This document shows positions 41,574-50,106 of a stretch of DNA of 64,000 nucleotides, in pieces; the stretch's first letter is position 1, and each line of letters begins with the position of its first letter. The position numbers and the translations under genes were made by a program. The notes under the pieces were generated by a model. It had not been told where the DNA came from. It worked only from the letters and a program-made list of their open reading frames with translations, and searched no databases. The DNA comes from DATEPR01 sp036491115 (GTDB taxonomy: Bacteria; Actinomycetota; Actinomycetes; Mycobacteriales; Pseudonocardiaceae): NCBI GenBank assembly GCA_036491115.1, contig DASXCQ010000083.1, positions 18,185-82,184 on the forward strand, in the 5' to 3' direction.

Positions 41574-42223
41574 TGGCCGAAGCGGTGATTCGTCCCTACC
41601 AGCCGACCGACCGCGATGCGGTGTACGACGTCTGCCTGCGCACCGCTGCCGCAGGCCAGGACGCCACGGGACTGCACGACGACCCGGACGTGGTGGCCGA
41701 CGTGTTCGCCGGCCCCTACGTCCACCTGGAGCCGGACTTCGCCTTCGTCCTGGACGACGGCGGCCGGGCCGTCGGCTACGTGCTGGGCGCGCCCGACACC
41801 GCCCGGTTCGCCGCCGACATGCGGGAGAAGTGGCTGCCGCTGGTCGGTGCGCAGCACCCCGATCCGGTCGGCCGCCCGGCCGGTCCGGACCAGGAGTACG
41901 CCTACCTGCTGCACCACCCGGAACGCATGGTGCTGCCGGCGCTCGCCGACTTCCCGGCCCACCTGCACATCGACCTGCTCGCCGACTACCGCCGGTCCGG
42001 CAACGGCCGCAGGCTGATCGTCACCCTGCTCACCGCGCTGCACGACGCGGGCGTGCCCAGGGTGCACCTGGGCATGATCAACACCAACACCAGGGCGCGG
42101 GCCTTCTACGACCGCCTCGGTTTCACCGAACTCGCCGTGCCGGACGCCGGTGTCATCACCTACCTGGGCAGGTCAACCGATGTCGGCCGACTGTCCGGGG
42201 ATGCCGCTAGGGTCCCGCCATGA
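41573..42223 (+). CDS. GNAT-family N-acetyltransferase
   Basis: 216 residues. The N-terminus (IRPYQPTDRDAVYDVCLRTA), FAFVLDDGGRAVGYVLGAP and the acetyl-CoA site LADYRRSGNGRRLIVTLLTAL are GNAT features, with a C-terminal NTRARAFYDRLGF. It resembles acyl-CoA-dependent N-acetyltransferases that act on amino sugars or aminoglycosides only in general fold; substrate unknown. It overlaps the VOC gene by ATGA and is divergent from the radical SAM gene. Confidence 0.85.
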   Translation: MAEAVIRPYQPTDRDAVYDVCLRTAAAGQDATGLHDDPDVVADVFAGPYVHLEPDFAFVLDDGGRAVGYVLGAPDTARFAADMREKWLPLVGAQHPDPVGRPAGPDQEYAYLLHHPERMVLPALADFPAHLHIDLLADYRRSGNGRRLIVTLLTALHDAGVPRVHLGMINTNTRARAFYDRLGFTELAVPDAGVITYLGRSTDVGRLSGDAARVPP

Positions 42224-42609
42224 GTGTTCGCTGGTACACCGTCGTGATCGACTGCCACGACATCCGGGCGCAGGCCCGCTGGTGGGCCGAGGTGCTCGAC
42301 TGGGTCGTTGCCTACGAGGCAGCCGACGAGATGGTGATCGTGCCGCGCAGGGCGATGAGCGGCCAGGACATCCCGCTGGACGAGCAGGGCCCGGGTCTGG
42401 TCTTCATACCCGTTCCCGAAGGCAAGACGGTCAAGAACCGCCTGCACATCGACCTGGCGCCGGCCCCGGACGACGACCATGCCGCCGAGGTGGCCCGGCT
42501 GGAGCGGTTGGGCGCCAAGCGGGTCGACGTCGGCCAGGGCGAGAGGCGGTGGGTGGTGCTGGCCGACCCGGAGGGCAACGAGTTCTGCGTGCTGACGCCG
42601 AGGGACTAG
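42220..42609 (+). CDS. VOC/glyoxalase-like domain protein
   Basis: 129 residues with the single vicinal oxygen chelate domain of the glyoxalase-like type: WYTVVIDCHDIRAQARWWAEVL at the start, LHIDLAPAPDDD in the middle and DPEGNEFCVL at the end. Metal ligands are not conclusive. It is coupled by ATGA to the GNAT gene. The stop shares the tetranucleotide CTAG with the convergent membrane protein gene. Confidence 0.85.
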   Translation: MSVRWYTVVIDCHDIRAQARWWAEVLDWVVAYEAADEMVIVPRRAMSGQDIPLDEQGPGLVFIPVPEGKTVKNRLHIDLAPAPDDDHAAEVARLERLGAKRVDVGQGERRWVVLADPEGNEFCVLTPRD

Positions 42610-43247
42610 TCCAGCGTCGCGACGAACCGGCCGACGGCCTCCGCGCGGATCCGGTGCGCCAGCCGGCCCGCGGGCGCCGTGGCCGCGATCCGGAACAGCG
42701 GCCGCCCGGCCGCCGGCAGGTCCTGGGCTTCGGCCCGCAACTGCGCCACCAGCAACTCGGCGAACACCAGGCCATCGGTCCCGGAACCGGCGGCCAGCGC
42801 GTCGGCCAGCCGGCGCAAGGCGAGAATGTCCAGTTCGGCGCCACCACCACCGGAGTAGGCGGCGACGGCGATGTTCAGCGTGCGGCCCTTGGGTGGACCG
42901 CTGACCAGGACGCCCACCGCCCGCATGCCGCGCGTCTCGCTGACCAGCAGCTCGATCGCGGTGGCGTGGCGCAGGTCGACCGACCGGGTGCCGATGGCGC
43001 GCACCGACACCACGCCGTCGCGTAGCCAGCTGCGCCGCCGGGCCTCGGCCGTGGCCAGCACCAGCAGCGGCACGCCGAGCACGACGCCCACCACCAGTCC
43101 GTACGGCCGTCCGACGAACACGCCCACCACGGCACCCGCGACGGCACCGACCGCGACCGCCGCGGCCGACACCGCCAGCGCCCGCCGGCGCAGCACGGCG
43201 ACGGGCAGCAGGTCCAGCGGCGTGTGCTGGGCGCCCGGCTCAGTCAC
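42606..43247 (-). CDS. Two-helix membrane protein of unknown function
   Basis: 213 residues: two N-terminal TM helices (about 28-70: VSAAAVAVGAVAGAVVGVFV, GLVVGVVLGVPLLVLATA) followed by a soluble domain with RDGVVSVRAIGTRSVDLRHA, a PH-like strand pattern. GTG 43247 overlaps the hisS 3' end by 8 nt. No family recognised beyond a possible bacterial PH-like domain. Confidence 0.72.
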   Translation of the reverse strand: MTEPGAQHTPLDLLPVAVLRRRALAVSAAAVAVGAVAGAVVGVFVGRPYGLVVGVVLGVPLLVLATAEARRRSWLRDGVVSVRAIGTRSVDLRHATAIELLVSETRGMRAVGVLVSGPPKGRTLNIAVAAYSGGGGAELDILALRRLADALAAGSGTDGLVFAELLVAQLRAEAQDLPAAGRPLFRIAATAPAGRLAHRIRAEAVGRFVATLD

Positions 43248-44505
43248 GGTGCAGTGCGTCCCGCACCGCGGTCACCAGGTCGGGCAGCGGCACGGACCGC
43301 TGGTCACCGGACACCAGTTCCTTCACCTGGACGACACCCTCGGCGAGGTCCCGCTCGCCCAGCACCAGCGCCAGGCGCGCGCCGGACCGGTCGGCGGCCT
43401 TCATCGCGCCCTTGAGGCCCCTGCCGCCGTAGGCCAGGTCCACCCGCACCCCGGCGGCCCGCAGCGCACCGGCGGCGGCGACCAGCCGGTCCTTGGCGGC
43501 ATCGCCCAGCGGCACGCAGAACACGTCGCAGCGGGACTGGTCGCCGACGGTCAGGCCCTCGGCCTGGCTGGCCAGCACGATGCGGTCGACGCCCAGCCCG
43601 AAACCGATGCCGGGCAGCGCCTGCCCGCCCAGTTCGGCCATCAGGCCGTCGTAACGGCCGCCGCCGCCGATGCCGGACTGCGAACCGAGCCCGTCGTGCA
43701 CGAACTCGAACGTGGTCCGCGTGTAGTAGTCCAGGCCGCGGACCATCCTGGGGTTCTCGGTGAACTTCACGCCCAGCTCGGTGAGATAGCCCTTGACCCG
43801 GTCGTAGTGCTCGCGGCAGGCGTCGCACAGGTGGTCCACCATGAGCGGCGCGTCGGCCAGCAGCGTGCGCATCTCCGGCCGCTTGTCGTCCAGCACCCGC
43901 AACGGGTTCAGGTCGGCCCGCCGCCGGGTCTCCTCGTCCAGCGGCAGGTCACGCAGGTACGCCTGGAGCAGTTCGCGGTAGGCGGGCCGGCAGGCGGTGT
44001 CGCCCAGGGAGGTGAGCTCCAGCCGGTAGCCGGTCAGGCCGATGTCCCGGTAGCCGGCGTCGGCGATGGCGATCACCTCGGCGTCCACCGCCGGGTCGTC
44101 CGTGCCGATCGCCTCGACGCCGAACTGCTGGAACTGGCGGTACCGGCCGGCCTGCGGCCGCTCGTAGCGGAAGAACGGGCCGGTGTAGGAGAGCTTCACC
44201 GGCAGCTGGCCGCGGTCCAGGCCGTGTTCGATGACCGCCCGCACGACACCGGCGGTGCCCTCCGGGCGGAGCGTGATGGACCGGCCGCCACGATCCTGGA
44301 AGGTGTACATCTCCTTGGTCACCACGTCCGTGGATTCACCGACACCGCGCGCGTACAGCGCGGTGTCCTCGAACACCGGCAGTTCGACGTAGCCGTAGCC
44401 GGCCAGGGAGGCCGAGCGCAGCATCGTGTCCCGGACGGCCAGGAACGTCGCGCTCAGCGGTGGGAAGTACTCGGGAACGCCCTTGGGGGCGGCGAACATC
44501 GACAT
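43240..44505 (-). CDS. hisS: Histidyl-tRNA synthetase
   Basis: 421 residues; class II synthetase with motif 1 near PPLSATFLAVRDTML, motif 2 SYTGPFFRYERPQAGRYRQF, the HisA motif VRGLDYYTRTTFEF and C-terminal anticodon domain after DVFCVPLG. ATG at 44505. It follows the metallo-hydrolase gene by 9 nt, a common actinobacterial order. Confidence 0.97.
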   Translation of the reverse strand: MSMFAAPKGVPEYFPPLSATFLAVRDTMLRSASLAGYGYVELPVFEDTALYARGVGESTDVVTKEMYTFQDRGGRSITLRPEGTAGVVRAVIEHGLDRGQLPVKLSYTGPFFRYERPQAGRYRQFQQFGVEAIGTDDPAVDAEVIAIADAGYRDIGLTGYRLELTSLGDTACRPAYRELLQAYLRDLPLDEETRRRADLNPLRVLDDKRPEMRTLLADAPLMVDHLCDACREHYDRVKGYLTELGVKFTENPRMVRGLDYYTRTTFEFVHDGLGSQSGIGGGGRYDGLMAELGGQALPGIGFGLGVDRIVLASQAEGLTVGDQSRCDVFCVPLGDAAKDRLVAAAGALRAAGVRVDLAYGGRGLKGAMKAADRSGARLALVLGERDLAEGVVQVKELVSGDQRSVPLPDLVTAVRDALHRD

Positions 44506-44514
44506 GATCTGAAG

Positions 44515-45210
44515 TCACAGTCCTCGCTGCGGTGCGGCCGGCCGGCTCATGCCGGCGAGGAACGGGTTGGTCGCGCGTTCCCGGCCGATGGTCGTCTTGG
44601 GCCCGTGGCCCGGCAGCACCACCGTGTCGTCGGCGAGGGTGAGCACCTTGTCCCGCAAGGATTTCATCAGCCTACGGTGACTGCCGCCAGGCAGGTCGGA
44701 ACGTCCGATCGAACCGGCGAAGAGAGTGTCTCCGGACAGCAGCAGTCCGCTGTCGGGTCCGGAGGGGCCGGTTCGGAACGTCACCGACCCGCTGGTATGG
44801 CCCGGAGTGTGGTCGACCGCGAACTGGAGCCCTGCGATGTCCAGGACCGCGCCGTCGGCCAGTTCCCGCACGTCGGAGGGCTCGCGCATCTCCAGGCGAC
44901 CGCCGAAGAACGCCACCGTGTCCGCGCTGATGCCGCGCATCGGGTCGTTGAGCATGGCCCGGTCGGACGGGTGGATCCAGGCCGGGATGCCGTCGCCGTC
45001 GCAGACCGGCGCGACCGAGAAGGTGTGGTCGAAGTGGCCGTGGGTGAGCAGCACGGCGACCGGTGACAGCCGGTGCTGGCGGACCGCGTCCATGATCGGC
45101 TCCACCGCGTCCTGCCCGGGATCGACGATCACGCAGGGTTCACCCGCACCACCGGCCAACAGGTAGCAGTTGGCCTGTAGGGCTCCTGCGGGGAACCCGA
45201 CGACCAGCAC
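44515..45210 (-). CDS. Metallo-beta-lactamase fold hydrolase (glyoxalase II-like)
   Basis: 231 residues. The metal-binding THGHFDH, DHTPGHTSGS, SGDTLFAGSIGR and PGHGPKTTIGRE motifs are complete, fitting a two-zinc hydroxyacylglutathione hydrolase-like enzyme; in a mycothiol organism the substrate thiol would be mycothiol. GTG 45210 follows GGGAGG. The gene lies upstream of hisS and divergent from the cyclophilin genes across 182 bp. Confidence 0.9.
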   Translation of the reverse strand: MLVVGFPAGALQANCYLLAGGAGEPCVIVDPGQDAVEPIMDAVRQHRLSPVAVLLTHGHFDHTFSVAPVCDGDGIPAWIHPSDRAMLNDPMRGISADTVAFFGGRLEMREPSDVRELADGAVLDIAGLQFAVDHTPGHTSGSVTFRTGPSGPDSGLLLSGDTLFAGSIGRSDLPGGSHRRLMKSLRDKVLTLADDTVVLPGHGPKTTIGRERATNPFLAGMSRPAAPQRGL

Positions 45211-45392
45211 GACATGCCCTCCCGATCACTGAAACTTGCGCGTCACCGCCCGACACATCGACCCCGGGTCGGCGGCCAGGGCCGTTGCCAGGCGATTGAC
45301 AGCGTACGGGACCGGCCCACCACACGGTGCTCATATCCGCTCGCCCTAGACTTCGCTGTCACACGGTCGGATGAGGAACCCGGGAGGGGCAG
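45211..45392. promoter_or_regulatory. Divergent promoter region of the hydrolase and cyclophilin genes
   Basis: It contains TTGACA (45296-45301) and TAGACT (45349-45354), which are too far apart to make one promoter; TAGACT is positioned to serve the cyclophilin gene. The GGGAGGGG before 45393 is the ribosome binding site. Confidence 0.35.
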
Positions 45393-46295
45393 GTGCCCAG
45401 CAACGAGCAGCGCCGCCAGGCCGCCAAGCGCAAGCTGGAGCGGCAGCTGACACGGCGCGCCGAGCGAGCCCGACGTCGCAGGCTGACAGCGGTGATCGTG
45501 ACCGTGGTCGGCGTGGTCGTGGTCGTCGGTGGCATCTACTTCATCGCGACCGCGGGTAGCGGCACGTCGTCGGCCGCGTCGTCGTCGACCAGCCCGACCC
45601 CACCGGCCCCGCCGGCCGTCACGTCGAAGGGCCCGTGCAAGTACACGACGACGCCCACCCAGCCGGCACCCACCGGCAAGGATGTCGGCCTGCCCGCCGA
45701 CCCGGCCGCCACGCCGAAGGCCGGCACCGCGCAGGTGCTGTTCAAGACCACCCAGGGCAACATCCCGATGGCACTGAACAAGGCCGAGGCGCCGTGCACC
45801 GTGCAGAGCATCCTGCACCTGGTCACGTCGAAGTTCTTCGACAACACCCCGTGCCACCGGTTGACCGACTATCCCAACCCGAACCCGCTGTTCGTGCTGC
45901 AGTGCGGTGACCCGACGGGCAGCGGCAGCGGCGGCCCCGGCTACACCATCCCGGACGAGAAGCCGAGCGGCCTCAGGCCCGCGCCGACCACCACGCCGCA
46001 GCCGGCCGGTTCGCCGGTCCCGGTGGTCTACCCGGCCGGCACGCTGGCGATGGCCAACACCGGTCAGCCGCACTCCGGCGGTAGCCAGTTCTTCCTGGTG
46101 TACAAGGACTCCCAGCTACCGGCGAACTACACCGTCTTCGGCACGGTGAGCCCGGCGGGGATGGACGTGCTGACCCGGATCGCGGCAGCCGGCATCACCC
46201 CGGGCACCGACCCGACCAGCGGCCAGGCCACGCCGAACGACGGCAAGCCGAAGAAGGCCGTGACCATCACCCAGGCCGTCGTCACCACCAGCTGA
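45393..46295 (+). CDS. Membrane-anchored cyclophilin-type peptidyl-prolyl isomerase
   Basis: 300 residues. A basic cytoplasmic segment (QRRQAAKRKLERQLTRR), one TM helix (about 32-52), a Ser/Thr/Pro linker, then a cyclophilin domain containing CHRLTDYP, FVLQCGDPTGSGSGG and SGGSQFFLVYKDSQL. Cys residues in KGPCKYTT, APCTVQS, PCHRLTD and LQCGD are conserved with the next gene, suggesting two disulfides outside the membrane. GTG 45393 follows GGGAGGGG. Confidence 0.92.
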   Translation: MPSNEQRRQAAKRKLERQLTRRAERARRRRLTAVIVTVVGVVVVVGGIYFIATAGSGTSSAASSSTSPTPPAPPAVTSKGPCKYTTTPTQPAPTGKDVGLPADPAATPKAGTAQVLFKTTQGNIPMALNKAEAPCTVQSILHLVTSKFFDNTPCHRLTDYPNPNPLFVLQCGDPTGSGSGGPGYTIPDEKPSGLRPAPTTTPQPAGSPVPVVYPAGTLAMANTGQPHSGGSQFFLVYKDSQLPANYTVFGTVSPAGMDVLTRIAAAGITPGTDPTSGQATPNDGKPKKAVTITQAVVTTS

Positions 46296-46320
46296 TCACG
46301 CCGACTTCGAAAGGGGCGGC

Positions 46321-47136
46321 ATGACCGCCAGCCACCGGCGGGTCGCGCTCGCGGCCGCCGCCACTGTCCTGCTCGGCCTGCTCGCCGGGTGCGGCAACGC
46401 GACCGGTGGCAGCGCGGTCGCCGCCAACAGCGTGGCGCCGCCGCCGCCCAGCAGTGCCCAGTCGGCGCCCACCGGGTCGGCAGCGCCGTCGACCGGTTCG
46501 GCGAACTGCGACTTCACCGCGACCCCGGACCAGCCGGCACCCGCGGGGCATGCCGAAGGTCTGCCGCCGAAGTCGGCGGACCGTGCCGGCACCGTGACCA
46601 TCACGCTGCACACCACGGCCGGCGACGTCCCGATCGCCATGCCGAGGTCGGCGGCGCCGTGCACGGTGGCGAGCTTCGCGTTCCTGGCCGGCAAGGGGTT
46701 CTTCGACAAGACGCCCTGCCACCGACTGACGGACTACCCGGAGCCGAACGCGTTGTTCGTGCTGCAGTGCGGTGACCCGACCGGCAGCGGCACCGGTGGC
46801 CCCGGCTACACCATCCCGGACGAGAACCCGGCCGGCCTCAAGCCGGCACCGGGCGGCCAGAACGCCGACGTGTACCCGAGGGGCACGGTCGCGATGGCCA
46901 ACACCGGCCAGCCGCACACCGGTGGGAGCCAGTTCTTCCTGGTGTACCGGGACTCCAACCTGCCGCCCAACTACGCGACGTTCGGCACGGTGGCGCAGGC
47001 CGGTCTGGCCGTCCTGGACAAGATCGCGGCCGGTGGCATCACGCCGGGCGCCGACCCGAACAGCGGCCAGTCCACCCCGAACGACGGCAAGCCCACGACG
47101 CCGGTGGTGATCAACTCCGCGACCGTCGGGAGCTGA
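46321..47136 (+). CDS. Lipoprotein cyclophilin-type peptidyl-prolyl isomerase
   Basis: 271 residues, a paralogue of the preceding protein but with a lipoprotein signal peptide (LLAGC lipobox at about residues 20-24) instead of a TM anchor. The same cysteines and motifs (CHRLTDYPEP, FVLQCGDPTGSGTGG, TGGSQFFLVYRDSNL) are kept. ATG at 46321 with AAAGGGG upstream. It lies 25 bp downstream of its sister and ends 2 nt from the convergent rel gene. Confidence 0.92.
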   Translation: MTASHRRVALAAAATVLLGLLAGCGNATGGSAVAANSVAPPPPSSAQSAPTGSAAPSTGSANCDFTATPDQPAPAGHAEGLPPKSADRAGTVTITLHTTAGDVPIAMPRSAAPCTVASFAFLAGKGFFDKTPCHRLTDYPEPNALFVLQCGDPTGSGTGGPGYTIPDENPAGLKPAPGGQNADVYPRGTVAMANTGQPHTGGSQFFLVYRDSNLPPNYATFGTVAQAGLAVLDKIAAGGITPGADPNSGQSTPNDGKPTTPVVINSATVGS

Positions 47137-47138
47137 GC

Positions 47139-49442
47139 TCAGCTCGCCGAGACCACCCGGTACACGTCGTAGACGCCTTCGACGCTGCGGACGGCCTTCA
47201 GCACGTGGCCGAGGTGGGTCGGGTCGCCCATCTCGAAGGAGAAGCGGCTCACCGCCACCCGGTCCCGGGACGTGGCGACCGACGCGGACAGGATGTTGAC
47301 CTTCTCGTCGGCCAACACCTTGGTCACGTCGGACAGCAGCCGATGCCGGTCCAGCGCCTCCACCTGGATGGCGACCAGGAACACCGAGGACGATGACGGC
47401 GCCCACGACACCTCGACCAGGCGTTCCGGCGACTCCAGCAGTTCGGCGGCGTTGGTGCAGTCGGTGCGGTGCACGCTCACGCCACCGCCCCGGGTGACGA
47501 ACCCGAGGATCTCGTCGCCCGGCACCGGGGTGCAGCAGCGGGCCAGCTTGACCCACACGTCGGACGCACCGACCACGACCACCCCGGCGTCGCCGGAGCC
47601 GCGCCGCCGCGTCACGGTGGACGGCGTGGACCGCTCGGCCAGCTCGTCCTCGGCGTGCTCCACACCGCCGAGCAGGGCCACCAGCCGCTGCACGACGTGC
47701 CGGCCGGACAGCTGGCCCTCGCCGATCGCCGCGTACAGCGCGGTCACGTCCGGGTAGCGCAGCTCGCGGGACAGGGCGCCCATCGAGTCGGCGGACACCA
47801 GGCGCTGCAACGGCAGCCCGACCCGGCGGACCTCCTTGTTGATCGTGTCCTTGCCGGCCTCGATGGCCTCCTCGCGGCGCTCCTTGGCGAACCACTGCTT
47901 GATCTTGGTCTTCGCCCTCGGCGACGCGACGAACGACAGCCAGTCCCGGCTCGGCCCGGCGCCCTCGGCCTTCGAGGTGAAGATCTCGACGACCTCGCCG
48001 TTCTCCAGCTTGCGCTCCAACGCGACCAGTCGGCCGTTCACCCGAGCCCCGATGCACCGGTGGCCCACCTCGGTGTGCACCGCGTACGCGAAGTCGACCG
48101 GCGTCGACCCGCCGGGCAGCGTCTCCAGGTCGCCCTTGGGGGTGAACACGAAGATCTCGCGGGTGCCCAGGTCGTAGCGCAACGACTCGAGGAACTCACC
48201 GGGGTCGGCGGCCTCCCGTTGCCAGTCCAGCAGCTGCCGCATCCAGGCCATCTCGTCGATGTCGCCGGAGCGGCCGTTGTGCGAGCCCTTGGTCTCCTTG
48301 TACCGCCAGTGCGCCGCGATGCCGTACTCCGCGGTCTGGTGCATCTCCTGGTTGCGGATCTGCACCTCAAGCGGTTTGCCGTCCGGCCCGATCACCGTGG
48401 TGTGCAACGACTTGTAGACACCGAAGCGGGGTTGCGCGATGTAGTCCTTGAACCGGCCGGGCATCGGCTGCCACAGGGCGTGCACCACGCCCATCGCCGC
48501 GTAGCAGTCGCGCACGTCGTCCACCAGGATGCGCACTCCGACCAGGTCGTGGATGTCGTCGAAGTCGCGGCCGCGGACGATCATCTTCTGGTGGATCGAG
48601 TAGTAGTGCTTGGGCCTGCCCTGCACCTCGGCCTGGAGGCGGGCGTCGGCCAGTTGCGCGGTCAGCTCCTCCTTGACCGTGCGCAGGTAGGTGTCGCGGG
48701 AGGGCGCCCGGTTGGCCACCAGCCGGACGATCTCGTCGTACTTCTTCGGCTGGAGGATCGCGAAGGCGAGATCCTCCAGCTCCCACTTGACGGTGGCCAT
48801 GCCCAGCCGGTGCGCCAGCGGGGCCAGCACCTCCAGCGTCTCGCGCGCCTTGCGGGCCTGCTTCTCCGGCGGCAGGAACCGCATGGTCCGCATGTTGTGC
48901 AACCGGTCGGCCAGCTTGATCACCAGCACCCGGGGGTCGCGGGCCATCGCGATGACCATCTTGCGGATGGTCTCGGCCTCCGCCGCCGCGCCCAGCTGGA
49001 CCTTGTCCAGCTTGGTGACGCCGTCCACCAGGTGTTCGACCACCTCGCCGAAGTCGGCGCGCAGCCGCTCCAGCGAGTAGTCGGTGTCCTCCACGGTGTC
49101 GTGCAGCAGCGCGGCCACCAGCGTGGTGGTGTCCATGCCGAGTTCGGCGAGAATCGTGGCGACGGCCAGCGGGTGGGTGATGTACGGGTCGCCGGACTTG
49201 CGCCGCTGCTCGCGGTGCTTCTCCTCCGCGACGTCGTAGGCGCGCTGCAACAGGCCCAGATCGGCGTTCGGGTGCAGGTCGCGGTGCACCGTCGCGAGCG
49301 GCTCCAGCACCTGCTTGACCGAGGAGGGTCGCTGCGCCGTGATCCGCCGTGCCAGCCTGGCTCTGACCCTGCGGGTGGCCGACGGCTGGCGCGCGGCCAG
49401 CTCAGCTCCCGCCGTGGCGGTGGCGTCGACGTCCTGGCTCAC
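47139..49442 (-). CDS. rel: Bifunctional (p)ppGpp synthetase/hydrolase Rel
   Basis: 767 residues from GTG 49442, which has GGGAG 5 nt upstream; an ATG at 49457 lacks one. HD hydrolase domain with ALLHDTVEDTD (about 111-121), synthetase domain with the RFKD motif (RxKD of bifunctional enzymes) and EVQIRNQEMHQTAEYGIAAHW, then TGS, a zinc-finger CC (LARCCTPVPGDEI) and a C-terminal ACT domain. Controls the stringent response. The gene precedes apt, secF and secD in the leftward direction, as in other actinobacteria. Confidence 0.95.
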   Translation of the reverse strand: MSQDVDATATAGAELAARQPSATRRVRARLARRITAQRPSSVKQVLEPLATVHRDLHPNADLGLLQRAYDVAEEKHREQRRKSGDPYITHPLAVATILAELGMDTTTLVAALLHDTVEDTDYSLERLRADFGEVVEHLVDGVTKLDKVQLGAAAEAETIRKMVIAMARDPRVLVIKLADRLHNMRTMRFLPPEKQARKARETLEVLAPLAHRLGMATVKWELEDLAFAILQPKKYDEIVRLVANRAPSRDTYLRTVKEELTAQLADARLQAEVQGRPKHYYSIHQKMIVRGRDFDDIHDLVGVRILVDDVRDCYAAMGVVHALWQPMPGRFKDYIAQPRFGVYKSLHTTVIGPDGKPLEVQIRNQEMHQTAEYGIAAHWRYKETKGSHNGRSGDIDEMAWMRQLLDWQREAADPGEFLESLRYDLGTREIFVFTPKGDLETLPGGSTPVDFAYAVHTEVGHRCIGARVNGRLVALERKLENGEVVEIFTSKAEGAGPSRDWLSFVASPRAKTKIKQWFAKERREEAIEAGKDTINKEVRRVGLPLQRLVSADSMGALSRELRYPDVTALYAAIGEGQLSGRHVVQRLVALLGGVEHAEDELAERSTPSTVTRRRGSGDAGVVVVGASDVWVKLARCCTPVPGDEILGFVTRGGGVSVHRTDCTNAAELLESPERLVEVSWAPSSSSVFLVAIQVEALDRHRLLSDVTKVLADEKVNILSASVATSRDRVAVSRFSFEMGDPTHLGHVLKAVRSVEGVYDVYRVVSAS

Positions 49443-49564
49443 CCAAGCTCCCGTCATCTCGGATCACGGGACCGACCCGATATCGAATGGTAGCTCGGGC
49501 CGGACACGCCCAGGCGACGGCGGTCCATCCCGGACCCGGCTTTCCCGCCGGCCGGTGACGGAAC

Positions 49565-50101
49565 TCACCCGATCAACAGTGCGCTGACCTCGTAGTCCGG
49601 CAGTCGATCGCGGCCGCCGAGCGCGGCCAGTTCGACCACGACCGACACGCCGGTGACGGCCGCGCCCGCCGACTCGACCAGCCGGCCGGTGGCCGCCACG
49701 GTGCCGCCGGTGGCCAGCACGTCGTCCACCACGGCGGCCCGCTGGCCGGCCCGCAGCAGGCCCGCGGGCAGCTCCAGGGTGGCGGTGCCGTACTCGAGCC
49801 GGTACTCGACCCGCTCGGCCACCAGCGGGGTCTTACCGGGCTTGCGCACCGGCACCACGCCCAGGCCGACCGCGTAGCCGACGGCGGCACCGAGCAGGAA
49901 GCCGCGGGCCTCGACGGCCACCAGCACGTCGGTGGCCGGGTCGAGGGTGGCGGCCAGGCCGTCCACCATCGCCCGGAACGCCGCGGGGTCGGCGAACACC
50001 GGTCCGAGGTCGCGGAACAGCACACCCGGTTCCGGGAAGTCCGGTATCTCCCGGATCAGCGCGAGCGCGTCGGCCACGGCCGTCGTGTCGGTGCCGCCCA
50101 C
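49565..50101 (-). CDS. apt: Adenine phosphoribosyltransferase
   Basis: 178 residues; salvage of adenine to AMP using PRPP. The type I PRT motif VVDDVLATGGTVAAT is intact, with EARGFLLGAAVGYA (the adenine pocket) and VRKPGKTPL (flexible loop). GTG 50101 begins 5 nt beyond the secF stop. It stands between rel and secF. Confidence 0.93.
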   Translation of the reverse strand: MGGTDTTAVADALALIREIPDFPEPGVLFRDLGPVFADPAAFRAMVDGLAATLDPATDVLVAVEARGFLLGAAVGYAVGLGVVPVRKPGKTPLVAERVEYRLEYGTATLELPAGLLRAGQRAAVVDDVLATGGTVAATGRLVESAGAAVTGVSVVVELAALGGRDRLPDYEVSALLIG

Positions 50102-50106
50102 CGGAC

